Shown here: in pieces, positions 17,362-26,394 of the stretch | Position numbering within the stretch: position 1 is the stretch's first letter | How the letters are laid out: every line of letters begins with the position of its first letter | Assembly (NCBI GenBank): GCA_900100595.1 | Contig: FMUA01000004.1 | Coordinates: forward strand, 124,001 to 188,000 | Direction of reading: 5' to 3' | Length of the DNA stretch: 64,000 bases | DNA from: Ruminococcaceae bacterium P7 | GTDB taxonomy: Bacteria > Bacillota > Clostridia > Oscillospirales > Acutalibacteraceae | Made by a program: the position numbers and the translations under genes | The notes under the pieces: model-generated | The model's input: the letters and a program-made list of their open reading frames with translations, nothing else | Told to the model about the DNA's origin: nothing | Databases searched by the model: none

Positions 17362-19071
17362 ATGAAAAGAATCCTGTCACTGACATTGGTGCTGACGGCG
17401 CTGTTCACAAACGCCGCCGCCTGCACGCCCAACACGAAGCAGGCGCACGTCTACGAGAAAAAAGAGGTCAGCGCCTATCCGCTGAAGGAGCAGACGCCGC
17501 TGACGTTCGCGTGTCTGTTCCGCGACGACCTGCCCGAGATCCCCTTTGCCGACGCACAGGACTATCTCAATCAGCTCTTTACGTCGGAGGTCGGCTTTCA
17601 AAAGGGAGAGAATGGAACCTATCACTTCACGAACGGCGGCTATACGCTGACGCTTGACGCGGAAAAGGACACGCTTTCCTGCGACAGCATCGAGTACTTC
17701 ATTCTCGAGAACCACAAGCCGTACTCCGAGGAGGAAGCGGCAGGCTCGGTCTATATTCAGGACAACGGCTTCTCCACAGAGGACGAGGTCAAGCCCTTTT
17801 TCCTCGACCTCGGCAGGTATGACATCGACGTCGCCGAGAACGACGGCAAGGTCTATCTGCCGTTCTGCACGCTCAGCGATCTTTTCGCCGACACAGGCTG
17901 CGCGGTGCTGTACAGGAACGGCGAGCTGTTCTTCAAAAGCGCCGCCGATACGCTGAACGCGGGCGGCGGGCAGGGCAAGCTCGAGGATGCACGCACCAGG
18001 GCGATGGCGCAGTTCTGCTATAACGAGCTTTGCATGACGATGGACACCGTCTACGGACAGCCGTCGATGGCGATGCTCTCCGACAGCATCCGCGAAAAGG
18101 GCTTTGACAAGACGCTCTCGGAATATAACAACGTAACGAAGCGCATCCGCGAGCTGCTGCAGTCGGAGGATACGAAGGACTACTGCACGGGCGTCCGCCT
18201 GCTGAACTACTACCTCTACGACGGCGGTCACACGCAGACGGACTACGGAATGAAGAACGCAATGGCAAAATACGCGATTCCGAATGTCGCGGGCATCGCG
18301 GAGGAGCTGCTTGACGAAAAAGAGCCGGAGAGGGCGGCAATCATCGAAAATGTCGGAAAGCTGTCGGCAGTCACCGCAGGAAAGGACGCGCTTGTCACGG
18401 AAAAGGAAGCCGCCTATGCGCAGCTCGAATTTGTCGCGGCGGAAAACGGCGCGTCGCTCTACCGCGCGGGCGATACCTATATTTTCGACTTCAACGCGTT
18501 CGAGGACAAGGCGGTCAAGCCCTTTAAGGAGGCGCTCGACTACGCCGCCGCCAACCACGCGAAGATCTTCGTCATCGACCTGAGCACCAACGGAGGCGGC
18601 AGCGACTATGTGGTCAATTACATGCTCGCGGTGATGCGCGGCGAGGACACGCACCGTACCAAGAGCGCCCTGTCGGACAGCGTGTTCCGGACGAACATCC
18701 GCGTCGACAAGAACCTCGACGGCGTATTTGATGAAAAGGATGACGCGGTCTCCTATGATTTCCGCTTTGCGGTCATCACGTCGCGGTACTCCTATTCCAA
18801 CGCGAACTGCATGCCCTGCACCGCGCAGGAGAGAAATATCGCGGTTCTCGGCGAAAAGAGCGCGGGCGGCTGCTGCATCGTCACCGCACACTATTTCCCG
18901 GACGGCTGCATGTATTCGATCTCGGGCAGCTCGAAGAATATCCGTCCCGACGGAAGCGACGTGGACTCGGGCACCGTTCCCGACACCGTCCTTGCAGGCG
19001 CGGAACAGAGCTACAAGGGCTTCTTTGACATCGACGCCATCAACGCGGGCATCGACGCGTTTTATCAGTAA
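17362..19071 (+). CDS. Lipoprotein S41-family (C-terminal processing-like) peptidase
   Basis: The 569-residue lipoprotein (Cys in AAACTPN) has an N-terminal domain of about 200 residues and a C-terminal S41 peptidase-like domain. The FVIDLSTNGGG strand matches the IDLRxNxGG signature of tail-specific proteases; SRYSYSNANC supplies the probable serine nucleophile and GEKSAGG the lysine region. No PDZ domain is obvious. It probably cleaves or remodels envelope proteins outside the membrane. GAGGAGG upstream sets the ATG at 17362, 53 bases after the CPBP gene, so both may be cotranscribed. Confidence 0.78.
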   Translation: MKRILSLTLVLTALFTNAAACTPNTKQAHVYEKKEVSAYPLKEQTPLTFACLFRDDLPEIPFADAQDYLNQLFTSEVGFQKGENGTYHFTNGGYTLTLDAEKDTLSCDSIEYFILENHKPYSEEEAAGSVYIQDNGFSTEDEVKPFFLDLGRYDIDVAENDGKVYLPFCTLSDLFADTGCAVLYRNGELFFKSAADTLNAGGGQGKLEDARTRAMAQFCYNELCMTMDTVYGQPSMAMLSDSIREKGFDKTLSEYNNVTKRIRELLQSEDTKDYCTGVRLLNYYLYDGGHTQTDYGMKNAMAKYAIPNVAGIAEELLDEKEPERAAIIENVGKLSAVTAGKDALVTEKEAAYAQLEFVAAENGASLYRAGDTYIFDFNAFEDKAVKPFKEALDYAAANHAKIFVIDLSTNGGGSDYVVNYMLAVMRGEDTHRTKSALSDSVFRTNIRVDKNLDGVFDEKDDAVSYDFRFAVITSRYSYSNANCMPCTAQERNIAVLGEKSAGGCCIVTAHYFPDGCMYSISGSSKNIRPDGSDVDSGTVPDTVLAGAEQSYKGFFDIDAINAGIDAFYQ

Positions 19072-19083
19072 ATACAAACAACA

Positions 19084-19118
19084 AACCGCCGACGGCTTTT
19101 TCAGCTCATCGGCGGTTA
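19084..19118 (+). terminator. Terminator between S41 gene and acylphosphatase gene
   Basis: ACCGCCGA...TCGGCGGT stem followed on the plus strand by TAAAATTTTA. It overlaps the last codon of the convergent acylphosphatase gene. Confidence 0.65.
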
Positions 19119-19424
19119 AAATTTTATCTCAAATTTCCTCTCTTTGGGAATGACCGCGAGCGGCTCGGATTCCATGCGGTCGATGCGGATGTAGTCGTTT
19201 TGATTCAGCGCGTCGAGGACGCGGCGAAGCTGCTTTTCACTGCCCTGCAGCTCTATTGAAACGGACTCGTCCGCCTCGTTTTTCACCCAGCCCGTCGCGC
19301 CGTATTCCTCCGCAGCGGCTGCCGCCGTGAAGCGGAACCCGACCGCCTGTACCTCACCGTAAAAGCGGAAATGCTTCCGCAGCTTTTTTCTCTGAAACAG
19401 CATTCCGTCAGCCTCCTCTGTCAT
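19116..19424 (-). CDS. Acylphosphatase
   Basis: The 102-residue protein matches acylphosphatase, which hydrolyses carboxyl-phosphate bonds such as acetyl or 1,3-bisphosphoglyceryl phosphate. The GEVQAVGFRF motif holds the phosphate-binding Arg31, and GWVKNEADESV holds the catalytic Asn49. In most family members the motif is GxVQGVGFR; here Gly is replaced by Ala. About 17 extra residues precede the domain. It stands alone on the minus strand between plus-strand genes. Confidence 0.88.
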   Translation of the reverse strand: MTEEADGMLFQRKKLRKHFRFYGEVQAVGFRFTAAAAAEEYGATGWVKNEADESVSIELQGSEKQLRRVLDALNQNDYIRIDRMESEPLAVIPKERKFEIKF

Positions 19425-19550
19425 TATTCCGTTCTCATCATAACGCGAAACGCCGCGCGGGTCAAGGCTTTGAAATTTATTTTCAAAATCTTCCGTTTCT
19501 TCAGATAAACTTTAGAAGGATACGTTACACTTATTCTTGGGTGATGAAAA

Positions 19551-20600
19551 ATGAAGAAAAAAAGTAAAGCACGGAAGATCATTAAACTGACTGCGCTGAG
19601 CCTAGCGGGAATCCTCCTCGCAAGCGTCCTCACAGTCGGAATCATTCTGTACGGCAGAGCCGCCACCATCCTGAGCGTGAAGCAGGCGGGCAATCAGCTC
19701 TACACCGTCAACTTTCAGCAGAACTACCATCTGGACAAGGCGCTGTCAGCCAATATCAAGTCGGAAAGAGAGCTGCTGCAATTCATCTGCGACGAATTCT
19801 ATTTCGGCTATCAGGTGGAAAACAACGTCAAGAAATTCGCGTGCAGCGCGTTTCTGAGCGATACGCCCGACGGCAAAAAGCTGGTCGGCAGGAACTTCGA
19901 CTTCGACGCGACGGAAACGCTTTCGGTCTATACCCATCCGGGCGACGGCTACGCCTCCTGCTCCAGCGTCGATCTGGATGTGATGGCGGTAGGCAATCCC
20001 AACGGCACCGACCCGATGAGTCTGGAAGGAAAAATCGCGATGCTTGCCGCTCCGTATCTCTGCGTGGACGGCATGAACGAAAAGGGTCTGAGCGTATCGC
20101 TGCTCGACCTCGATTATGAGGAGGTTCACGAGAACCACGACCGTCCCTCGATTCTGATCGTGATCGCGGTCAGAATGCTGCTCGACCGCGCGGCGAATGT
20201 GGACGAGGCGCTCGAGCTGCTCGGACAGTACGACATCCACACCGCGCACGGCGTGTCCCAGCACATGTTCATCGCGGACAAGGACGGCAAGGCGGTCGTC
20301 GTCGAGTGGCACAAGAACCAGATGAAGGTCTCGGAGAGCAACGTCTGCACCAACTTCCGCCTGTCGAGAAAGACAGAGAGCGGCGACCGGAAGGGACAGT
20401 GCGACCGTTTCGACGTGATCACCGAGCGCCTTGCAGAGCATCCGCAGAACAATATCGAGGAAGCCGAGGATATTCTGAAAGCCGCAAGCGTGAGCTGGAC
20501 GCAGTGGTCATGCGTCTACGCGCTGGACGACTTCACGGTGGATTATGTCATCGACAATGATTTTGAGAACATCATTCATCTGACGGAAAAGGACTATTGA
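19551..20600 (+). CDS. Membrane-anchored choloylglycine-hydrolase-like Ntn amidase, copy 1
   Basis: The 349-residue protein has one N-terminal transmembrane anchor (about 13-37) and an extracellular domain of the linear amide C-N hydrolase family (choloylglycine hydrolase/penicillin V acylase). CSAFLSDTPDGKKLVGRNFD gives the likely Cys nucleophile near residue 100 and the Arg/Asn/Asp that follow it. In this Ntn family the Cys becomes N-terminal after propeptide removal; here a long segment precedes it, so processing is implied. Substrates could be bile salts, acyl-amides or lactones. It starts a two-gene tandem pair. Confidence 0.82.
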   Translation: MKKKSKARKIIKLTALSLAGILLASVLTVGIILYGRAATILSVKQAGNQLYTVNFQQNYHLDKALSANIKSERELLQFICDEFYFGYQVENNVKKFACSAFLSDTPDGKKLVGRNFDFDATETLSVYTHPGDGYASCSSVDLDVMAVGNPNGTDPMSLEGKIAMLAAPYLCVDGMNEKGLSVSLLDLDYEEVHENHDRPSILIVIAVRMLLDRAANVDEALELLGQYDIHTAHGVSQHMFIADKDGKAVVVEWHKNQMKVSESNVCTNFRLSRKTESGDRKGQCDRFDVITERLAEHPQNNIEEAEDILKAASVSWTQWSCVYALDDFTVDYVIDNDFENIIHLTEKDY

Positions 20601-20610
20601 GGTGGGAGCC

Positions 20611-21675
20611 ATGAAGAAATCAAGAGCGAAGAAAATCATCAGAATCGCCGCGCTGAGCCTTGCGGGGATCGTACTGGTCAGCGTGATCGCCGCGGGATTT
20701 GTCCTCTCGGGCAGAATCGCCTCGATGATGAGCATTAAGCACGTCGCAGACGACCTCTACACGATGAACTATCAGCAGGACTATCATCTCGACAAGGCGC
20801 TGGACGCGGGCATCAAAAACGAGAACGAGCTGCTGAAATTCATCTGCGACGACATGTTCTTCGGCTATCAGATCGAAGGCAACCTCCAAAAATACGGCTG
20901 CAGCGCATTCCTCACGCCGACGCCCGACGGAAAGTACCTCGCGGGTCGGAACTTCGGACTGGGCGGTTCTGACACGCTCTGTTTATATACCCATCCGCAG
21001 GGCGGCTACGCGGCAGTCGCGTCGGTATCGACGGACATGATCGCCGTCGGTCAGGGCAACGAATACGAAACCGAAAGTCTGTGGGGCAGAGCGGCTCTCT
21101 TAGCCGCGCCTTACATGGGCGTGGACGGCATGAACGAAAAGGGACTGACCGCGTCGCTGCTGGACGTGGATTTCGGCGAGGAGCATATGCACACCGACAA
21201 TCCCGACCTGACGGTCACAATGGCGCTCCGCCTGCTGCTCGACCGTGCCGCGACGGTCGGCGAAGCGGTGGAGCTTCTCCGCGGATATGATATCCACACG
21301 GGACACGGCTGGACGCAGCACATCTTTGTTGCCGACGCGAACGGCGACGCCGCCGTCATCGAGTGGCACAACGAAAAGATGCGCGTGACGGAAAGCCCCG
21401 TCTGCACGAATTTCCGCATGTCTAACAAGACCTTTGAGGGAAATTACAAGGGCGCCTGCGAGCGCTTTGATCTGCTCGCCGAAGCGCTGGAAAAGCAGCC
21501 CCGGAACACGGCGGAGGATTCGATGAAGCTTCTCGAAGCCGTCAAGCAGGAGTACGCCGATCTGCATATCTTCACCGAGTGGTCGGTCGTCTTTCACCTC
21601 ACCGATTTCACGGTGGACTACGCCGTCAACATGGACTATGATACGGTTTATCACCTAAATCCAAAGGATTTTTAA
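20611..21675 (+). CDS. Membrane-anchored choloylglycine-hydrolase-like Ntn amidase, copy 2
   Basis: The 354-residue paralog of the preceding gene is about 55-60% identical along its length. It has the same N-terminal anchor, CSAFLTPTPDGKYLAGRNFG near residue 100, and VDGMNEKGLTASLLDVD. The Asp after RNF in copy 1 (RNFD) is Gly here (RNFG), which may change activity or substrate. The ATG at 20611 follows GGTGGGAG; only 10 bases separate the genes, so they are cotranscribed. This is a tandem duplication with possible divergence of function. Confidence 0.82.
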   Translation: MKKSRAKKIIRIAALSLAGIVLVSVIAAGFVLSGRIASMMSIKHVADDLYTMNYQQDYHLDKALDAGIKNENELLKFICDDMFFGYQIEGNLQKYGCSAFLTPTPDGKYLAGRNFGLGGSDTLCLYTHPQGGYAAVASVSTDMIAVGQGNEYETESLWGRAALLAAPYMGVDGMNEKGLTASLLDVDFGEEHMHTDNPDLTVTMALRLLLDRAATVGEAVELLRGYDIHTGHGWTQHIFVADANGDAAVIEWHNEKMRVTESPVCTNFRMSNKTFEGNYKGACERFDLLAEALEKQPRNTAEDSMKLLEAVKQEYADLHIFTEWSVVFHLTDFTVDYAVNMDYDTVYHLNPKDF

Positions 21676-21680
21676 AAACG

Positions 21681-21720
21681 ATGCCGACAGGTCTTTTGAA
21701 AACCTGCCGGCGTTGTTTTA
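21681..21720 (+). terminator. Terminator after the amidase pair
   Basis: GCCGACAGGT...ACCTGCCGGC stem followed by GTTGTTTTA, next to the convergent nfo stop codon. Confidence 0.75.
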
Positions 21721-22587
21721 TTTCATCCATTCCTTTACGGTCTGAATTTCCGCCGCGTAGCCCGCGTCGTCGTTCGGCGTTTCGAGGATGAACGGGCGGT
21801 TCTGCAGGAGCGGATGACGCACGGCTTTTCTCAGCGCGTCCGCGCCGATGCAGCCGAGTCCGAGCTTTTCGTGCCTGTCCTTGCGGGAGCCGCAGGGGTT
21901 CTTGCTGTCGTTGAGGTGGACGGCGCAGAGGTTGTCAAGCCCGAGTACCGCGTCAAACTCCCGCAGCACGCCTTCGAGGTCGCTTTGGATATCGTACCCT
22001 GCGTCCCAGACGTGGCAGGTGTCAAGACATACGCCGAGCTTTCCGCGGATGTCCTCTCCGCTGAGAGCAGCGGTGCGGTCGATGATCGCTTTCAGCTCGG
22101 CGAAGCTTCCTCCGACCTCGCTGCCCTTTCCTGCCATTGTCTCGAGGAGGATTTTGTTTTGCAGCGGACGTCCGCTCATGTCCTCGACCTCCCGTATCAC
22201 CGCCGCGAGCGTTTCGGCGATCTGCCCGACGGCGGCTTCGATGCCCTGACCGACGTGACAGCCGGGGTGGAAGTTATAGAAATTGCCGTTCAGCGCCTGC
22301 AGCCGCAGCAAGTCGTCCCGCAGCATTTCGCGGGAGTTTGCGCGGACGTCCTCCTTTGCGGCGCAGATGTTCATGGTGTACGCGCCGTGAACGACGAGCT
22401 TTCCGAAAGCGTTGTCCGCGAGGTACTGCCGCAGGGCGGCGATATCCTCCGATGAAACGGATTTCGATTTGCCGCCGCGCGGATTGCGCGGAAAGAACGC
22501 GAAGGTATTGCCGCCGAGGGCGGTCTCATGCTTTCCCATCGCGAGATAGCCCTTTGATACCGATACATGGTTGCCGATAAAGATCAT
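21718..22587 (-). CDS. nfo: Endonuclease IV (AP endonuclease)
   Basis: The 289-residue protein is a deoxyribonuclease IV, which cuts DNA 5' to abasic sites in base excision repair. It shows the TIM-barrel metal ligands in family order: NFHPGCHVG, ILLETMAGKGSEVG, GVCLDTCHVWDAGYD, HLNDSKNPCGSRKDRHEKLG and FILETP. Length is normal for the family. The ATG at 22587 has AGGTG six bases upstream; a GTG at 22596 is less likely. The gene is divergent from the NUDIX gene, whose promoter is in the 130-bp gap. Confidence 0.95.
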   Translation of the reverse strand: MIFIGNHVSVSKGYLAMGKHETALGGNTFAFFPRNPRGGKSKSVSSEDIAALRQYLADNAFGKLVVHGAYTMNICAAKEDVRANSREMLRDDLLRLQALNGNFYNFHPGCHVGQGIEAAVGQIAETLAAVIREVEDMSGRPLQNKILLETMAGKGSEVGGSFAELKAIIDRTAALSGEDIRGKLGVCLDTCHVWDAGYDIQSDLEGVLREFDAVLGLDNLCAVHLNDSKNPCGSRKDRHEKLGLGCIGADALRKAVRHPLLQNRPFILETPNDDAGYAAEIQTVKEWMK

Positions 22588-22656
22588 TTTCCTCACCTGT
22601 CCTTATGCTTCCTCCATCATACAACGAAACGCGGCGGCGGTCGAGAGAAAAACCGC

Positions 22657-22685
22657 TTGACAAAGGGGACACGCAGTGCTATAAT
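22657..22685 (+). promoter_or_regulatory. Sigma-A promoter of the NUDIX gene
   Basis: TTGACA (22657-22662), 17-bp spacer, TATAAT (22680-22685). Confidence 0.85.
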
Positions 22686-22716
22686 GTGGTTCGATTTTTT
22701 TACAGGAGGGATGAAA

Positions 22717-23190
22717 ATGGACTGCACCTTTCAGACGCCGAACGGCAAATTCAACTTCCGCGTCGGCGCGATTATTACGGACGGACGAAAAATCCTGATG
22801 GCGCGCAACCCGCAGGAGAAACGGGAATATTACTACTCCGTCGGCGGCAGGGTGAAATTCGGCGAGAGCCTTGAGGACGCCGTGAAGCGCGAGGTGCGTG
22901 AGGAAACGGGCGTCACGTGTGAGGTCGACCGCCTTGCCTGCGTGCACGAGAACTTCTTTACCTGTGACGACGGCATTCCCTTTCATGAGGTGTCGTGCTT
23001 CTTTACGCTCAGGCCGAACGAAAAGCTGCTGCAGATTCCCGACGGCTTTCGCACGGACGGCGGTCCCGACGGGGAATACCTGAGCTGGATCGATCTCGAC
23101 AACTGCGAGGGACTCACGATCTACCCCGCATTCTACAAATCGGTCGATTTCAGCCGCGACACGGAGTTTAAGCACTTTGTCGACAGATAA
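22717..23190 (+). CDS. NUDIX hydrolase
   Basis: The 157-residue protein contains a perfect Nudix box at residues 44-66, beginning GRVKFGE and ending REVREETGV. Nudix enzymes hydrolyse nucleoside diphosphates linked to another group, such as damaged nucleotides, NADH or sugar nucleotides; the substrate cannot be read from sequence. The start at 22717 is preferred because CAGGAGGG ends six bases upstream; the ATG at 22711 would abut it. It has its own consensus promoter and ends beside element copy 2. Confidence 0.9.
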   Translation: MDCTFQTPNGKFNFRVGAIITDGRKILMARNPQEKREYYYSVGGRVKFGESLEDAVKREVREETGVTCEVDRLACVHENFFTCDDGIPFHEVSCFFTLRPNEKLLQIPDGFRTDGGPDGEYLSWIDLDNCEGLTIYPAFYKSVDFSRDTEFKHFVDR

Positions 23191-23196
23191 TAATAT

Positions 23197-23357
23197 GGGA
23201 TCCTCTAAAAATTCCTTACCGCACATAAGCACGGAATCTTCACGGGATCATCTTGCCAAAACGCCTTGAAATACGTCAGTATTCCTGCGGCGTTTTGACA
23301 ACATTCTGCCATAAATCTTCCGTACTTCTGCACGACATTGAATTATTAGAGATTCCC
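23197..23357 (-). mobile_element. 161-bp MITE-like element, copy 2 (reverse)
   Basis: The same 161-bp element lies in opposite orientation, flanked on both sides by ATAT. It sits between the NUDIX stop codon and the following terminator. Its right terminal repeat has GGATCCC where the others have GGTTCCC. Confidence 0.85.
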
Positions 23358-23363
23358 ATATGG

Positions 23364-23401
23364 AAATCCCCGAAATCCGCAAAGGATTTCGGGGATTTTT
23401 C
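23364..23401 (+). terminator. Bidirectional terminator, NUDIX and zinc-ribbon genes
   Basis: AAATCCCCGAAATCC pairs perfectly with GGATTTCGGGGATTT around GCAAA, followed by TT. Confidence 0.88.
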
Positions 23402-23411
23402 AGTCTGTAAA

Positions 23412-24683
23412 TTATTCGTCAAGCGTAAGGATCTCGATATCCTTGGAAATGATGGGATGATCCCAGTCGTCGGGGTTTTCAAAGACGAACTTGAAGTTGA
23501 TCTTGTCGATATTCTCGATGCCCATTTCCTGCAGGTCGTAGCGGATCAGATACAAGCCGGAATCAAGGCTCTTGCCCTTCTCGACGAAGTCAAGCGCAAG
23601 GATGTCAAACAGCTTTCCGTTGACCTTGGAATCCATGACGCCGACATAGCAGTCGTGCTTGGATTTGTTGTCGATGTGGATCTTGAAGGTGACAAAATCA
23701 TCCTCGATCTCAAAGCCCTGATAGGTGACCTTGATGTCCTTCTCGTTGAAGATGACGCCGGGTTCGCCCTTTGTGGTGGGATGAACGGTCTCGACCGGCT
23801 CAGTGGTCGGCGCCGGCTTTTCGGTAGGCTTCTCGGTGGGTTTCTCGGTAGGCTTCGCTGTGGGCTTTTCAGTGGGTTTTTCGGTGGGCTTCGCGGTGGT
23901 CGCTGCCTTGGATACGGGAGCGGTGGTCTCGGTCTTGATCTTCTCGTCCTTGAGATCGTCAAAGAACTTCTTCGCTTCGTCCTTTACCGCGGCGATGTGG
24001 CAGTCCTGAATCTCGATGTGAGAGCCGAGCAGACCCTTTTCGTTGACGGCGCCGTAGAGAACGGCGAACTCACCCTTGCGGATGTCCTTGATCTCGTCCT
24101 TGTCCTTGAACTGGAACTCGTAGAACGCGAGGTTCTTCTTGCCCTCGCTGAGGATGAAATAGAGGGCGGAGTCGCCGATGTCCTTGACCTCAGCGGCGGT
24201 GATGATCTTCTTGCCCTTGTACTTGTCGGCGTTGTTGTAGAGCGCGACGTAGCCGACCTTCTCATAGCCCTTGGCGATGATGTCGTCGATGCTCTCCTTC
24301 TTGGGAACCGTGGTAGCGGGAGCGGTGGTCGCAGCCGGCTTGGCGGTGGTCTCGGCGATATGGGTGGTGGCGATCGGCACTACCTTCTTCGGGTCAACGG
24401 GTTTGGGACCCTTGGGCATGAAAATGAAAACGCACGCGGTGATGATGCCCGCGAGGACAACGCCTGCGATGACCCAGATCCACCATTTCTTATACCACGC
24501 GCCTGACGGTGCGGGAGCAGGGGGCTGAGGTGCGCCGGAAGCCGAAGCAGGAGCCTTATCGGGAGTGGGTGCGGGAGCCTGTGCAGGTGCAGGAGCGGAT
24601 GCGTCCTGTGTTACTGCCTTGCCGCAATACTGGCAGTGCTTGCTGCCGTCGTCGATTTGTTTACCGCAATAGGGACAAAACAT
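23412..24683 (-). CDS. Zinc-ribbon membrane protein with extracellular EKPT linker
   Basis: The 423-residue protein starts with a double-CxxC zinc ribbon (FCPYCGK...CQYCGK, residues 1-23), followed by a Pro/Ala-rich linker, one membrane helix (about 65-88), a Thr-rich segment, a globular domain of about 125 residues, a repetitive EKPT/AKPT linker (about 280-315), and a C-terminal beta domain of about 100 residues resembling DUF5067/DUF4352-like modules. The topology puts the zinc ribbon inside and the rest outside. The function is unknown. GAGGAGG sets the ATG at 24683, and a consensus promoter lies 115 bases upstream. Confidence 0.78.
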   Translation of the reverse strand: MFCPYCGKQIDDGSKHCQYCGKAVTQDASAPAPAQAPAPTPDKAPASASGAPQPPAPAPSGAWYKKWWIWVIAGVVLAGIITACVFIFMPKGPKPVDPKKVVPIATTHIAETTAKPAATTAPATTVPKKESIDDIIAKGYEKVGYVALYNNADKYKGKKIITAAEVKDIGDSALYFILSEGKKNLAFYEFQFKDKDEIKDIRKGEFAVLYGAVNEKGLLGSHIEIQDCHIAAVKDEAKKFFDDLKDEKIKTETTAPVSKAATTAKPTEKPTEKPTAKPTEKPTEKPTEKPAPTTEPVETVHPTTKGEPGVIFNEKDIKVTYQGFEIEDDFVTFKIHIDNKSKHDCYVGVMDSKVNGKLFDILALDFVEKGKSLDSGLYLIRYDLQEMGIENIDKINFKFVFENPDDWDHPIISKDIEILTLDE

Positions 24684-24797
24684 AAATTTTACCTCCTCTT
24701 CAAGTCGGGCAACGCCGTGACGCGGCTGCGGCACAGACCTTGCTGTGGTGTTCTGACTGATTTCCGCATGTCGGATGACGCGGAAATCCATACAATA

Positions 24798-24826
24798 ATT
24801 ATAATAAAAAGAGAAGGTAAAGTCAA
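24798..24826 (-). promoter_or_regulatory. Promoter of the zinc-ribbon membrane protein gene
   Basis: On the minus strand TTGACT and TATAAT are separated by 17 bp. It leaves a leader of about 110 bases. Confidence 0.8.
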
Positions 24827-24919
24827 GAAAATGTTGAAACAGAATAAAAATTCCGACATCGCAGCGAATAAATGTACAAAGTGACGAAAACACCCATAAG
24901 CTGTTTCAGGGAGCGGCGA

Positions 24920-25972
24920 TCAGCGGTAATGCGAAAGCGCGTTTTCCAGATCTGTCTGGACGCGCGCCGCGAGGGTAGCGGGCTTGAGGATGGTGACCTT
25001 GGAGGAGAAGGACTTCGCGAACTGCTCCATTGACATCTCGTTGATGTTGGCGGTGACGGTGACGTGGGTAACGGTTTCATCGGAGAAGGTCACGTTCTTG
25101 CCGAACAGATCGATCACATCGCTGAGCAGCGCCTTTTCGATGCGGAACACCGCGCGCACGTCGTCGCTCGAGAACATATAGACATGCTTGCGCATATATT
25201 CCTCGAGATTGAGCCGCTTGCCGCCCGAGCCGTGCAGCTTTTCAAAGGGCTTGACAGGCTCGTCGAGCAGCTCGAGGTTGAAGATGCGGTCGATGCGGTA
25301 GTTGACGATCGTGTCGAACCTTTCGTAGTTGCAGATCAGGTAGTATTTGCCCTCCTTCGCCGCCATCTGATAGGGGCTGATGATGTAGGTGCGCACCGAG
25401 CCGTCGCTTCTTCTGCGGCGGTGGAGGCGCTTGTCGGTGCGGTACTCGGCGTACTGGAATCTCACCTTCACACCCTTGTGGATCGCCTCGTCGAGCAGCT
25501 CGATGTTGTAAAAGATCTGCTGGTTGTCGGTCTTGGCGGTCGGGGGCTTGGTGATGTGGCGCACGCTCGACGCGAAGTAGATGTTCGAGAGTCCGCGCAG
25601 CTTTTCGACCAGCTGCTCGCTTTGCTTGGGAGGAATGTGCGGTGAGAACATCACGCTGTCCACCAGCAGGCGCAGCTCGCTGTCGGTAAATTCGTGGTTG
25701 AGATAGAAGTCGGAAAGGATATGACTCTCCTCCTGCTCTCCCTTGCGGTTGGTGTACATGCGCAGAGAGTCGCTGTAGTTGATATCGTAGCCGAACTCGA
25801 TGAGATCCATCAGGTTGCGCTTGACGGACTTGCGGTCGGTTTTCATGCTGTATTCACGCTCGAGGATCTCGACGATCTCGTTCTGTCCGAGACGATGATT
25901 TTCGTCGGTGTACTTGCGCAGAATATCGAGGATATTCATAATCAGCAGTTTTTTCGGCGGTTTGGCATACAT
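24920..25972 (-). CDS. WYL-domain transcriptional regulator
   Basis: The 350-residue protein has an N-terminal winged-helix region (about 10-75, LDILRKYTDENHRLGQNEI) and a central WYL domain (about 160-260). The WYL core is EGKYYLICNYERFDTIVNYRID, with YYL in place of the usual WYL, and a C-terminal WCX-like region follows. Such regulators often sense nucleic acids or small ligands and may control DNA repair or defence genes; no target is evident here. AGGTG seven bases upstream supports the ATG at 25972. Confidence 0.88.
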   Translation of the reverse strand: MYAKPPKKLLIMNILDILRKYTDENHRLGQNEIVEILEREYSMKTDRKSVKRNLMDLIEFGYDINYSDSLRMYTNRKGEQEESHILSDFYLNHEFTDSELRLLVDSVMFSPHIPPKQSEQLVEKLRGLSNIYFASSVRHITKPPTAKTDNQQIFYNIELLDEAIHKGVKVRFQYAEYRTDKRLHRRRRSDGSVRTYIISPYQMAAKEGKYYLICNYERFDTIVNYRIDRIFNLELLDEPVKPFEKLHGSGGKRLNLEEYMRKHVYMFSSDDVRAVFRIEKALLSDVIDLFGKNVTFSDETVTHVTVTANINEMSMEQFAKSFSSKVTILKPATLAARVQTDLENALSHYR

Positions 25973-25991
25973 AAACAATCACCTCTTTGAA

Positions 25992-26020
25992 ATTATACCA
26001 CATCGGGTGGCAGGATACAA
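25992..26020 (-). promoter_or_regulatory. Promoter of the WYL regulator gene
   Basis: On the minus strand TTGTAT and TATAAT are separated by 17 bp, just before the AGAGGTGA ribosome binding site. Confidence 0.7.
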
Positions 26021-26082
26021 CTATCTTACAGCATTGCATGGGTGTTTTTTGGGACATATTCAGCCGGACTCTTTGTGATATA

Positions 26083-26243
26083 GGGAATCTCTCATAATTC
26101 AATGTCGTGCAGCAATACGGAAGATTTATGGCAGAATGTTGTCAAAACGCCGCAGGAATACGGACGTATTTCAAGGGGTTTTGGCAAGATGATCCCGTGA
26201 AGATTCCGTGCTTATGTGCGGTAAGGAATTTTTAGAGGTTCCC
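26083..26243 (+). mobile_element. 161-bp MITE-like element, copy 3 (forward)
   Basis: The full element is flanked by TATA on both sides. It occupies the gap between the divergent WYL and amylase promoters and is the only full copy not in a 3' UTR. The remaining bases of the 25973-26394 gap hold only the two promoters. Confidence 0.85.
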
Positions 26244-26302
26244 TATAGACATTTGTGCTTTTTTGTTTCTTGCCGTGACAATTTTGAAACAGCAGTAAAT
26301 TG

Positions 26303-26344
26303 TTGCAAAAAAATATTGCACATCGGGTTGATTTATGTTAAAAT
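26303..26344 (+). promoter_or_regulatory. Amylase promoter with possible TTGCAA operator
   Basis: TTGCAC (26316-26321) and TAAAAT (26339-26344) are 17 bp apart. A second TTGCAA lies at 26303, so two TTGCA half-sites flank seven A/T bases over the -35. LacI-type maltose regulators often bind TTGCAA-rich palindromes, so starch control is a possible reading only. Confidence 0.5.
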
Positions 26345-26394
26345 CAACATGGATTGTAATGGATACAAATTCATTCAAACAAAGGGGAATCACT

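Noticed and set aside
23800-23900. Short tandem repeats, possible array or minisatellite
   Set aside because: They encode the EKPT linker of the zinc-ribbon membrane protein in frame.
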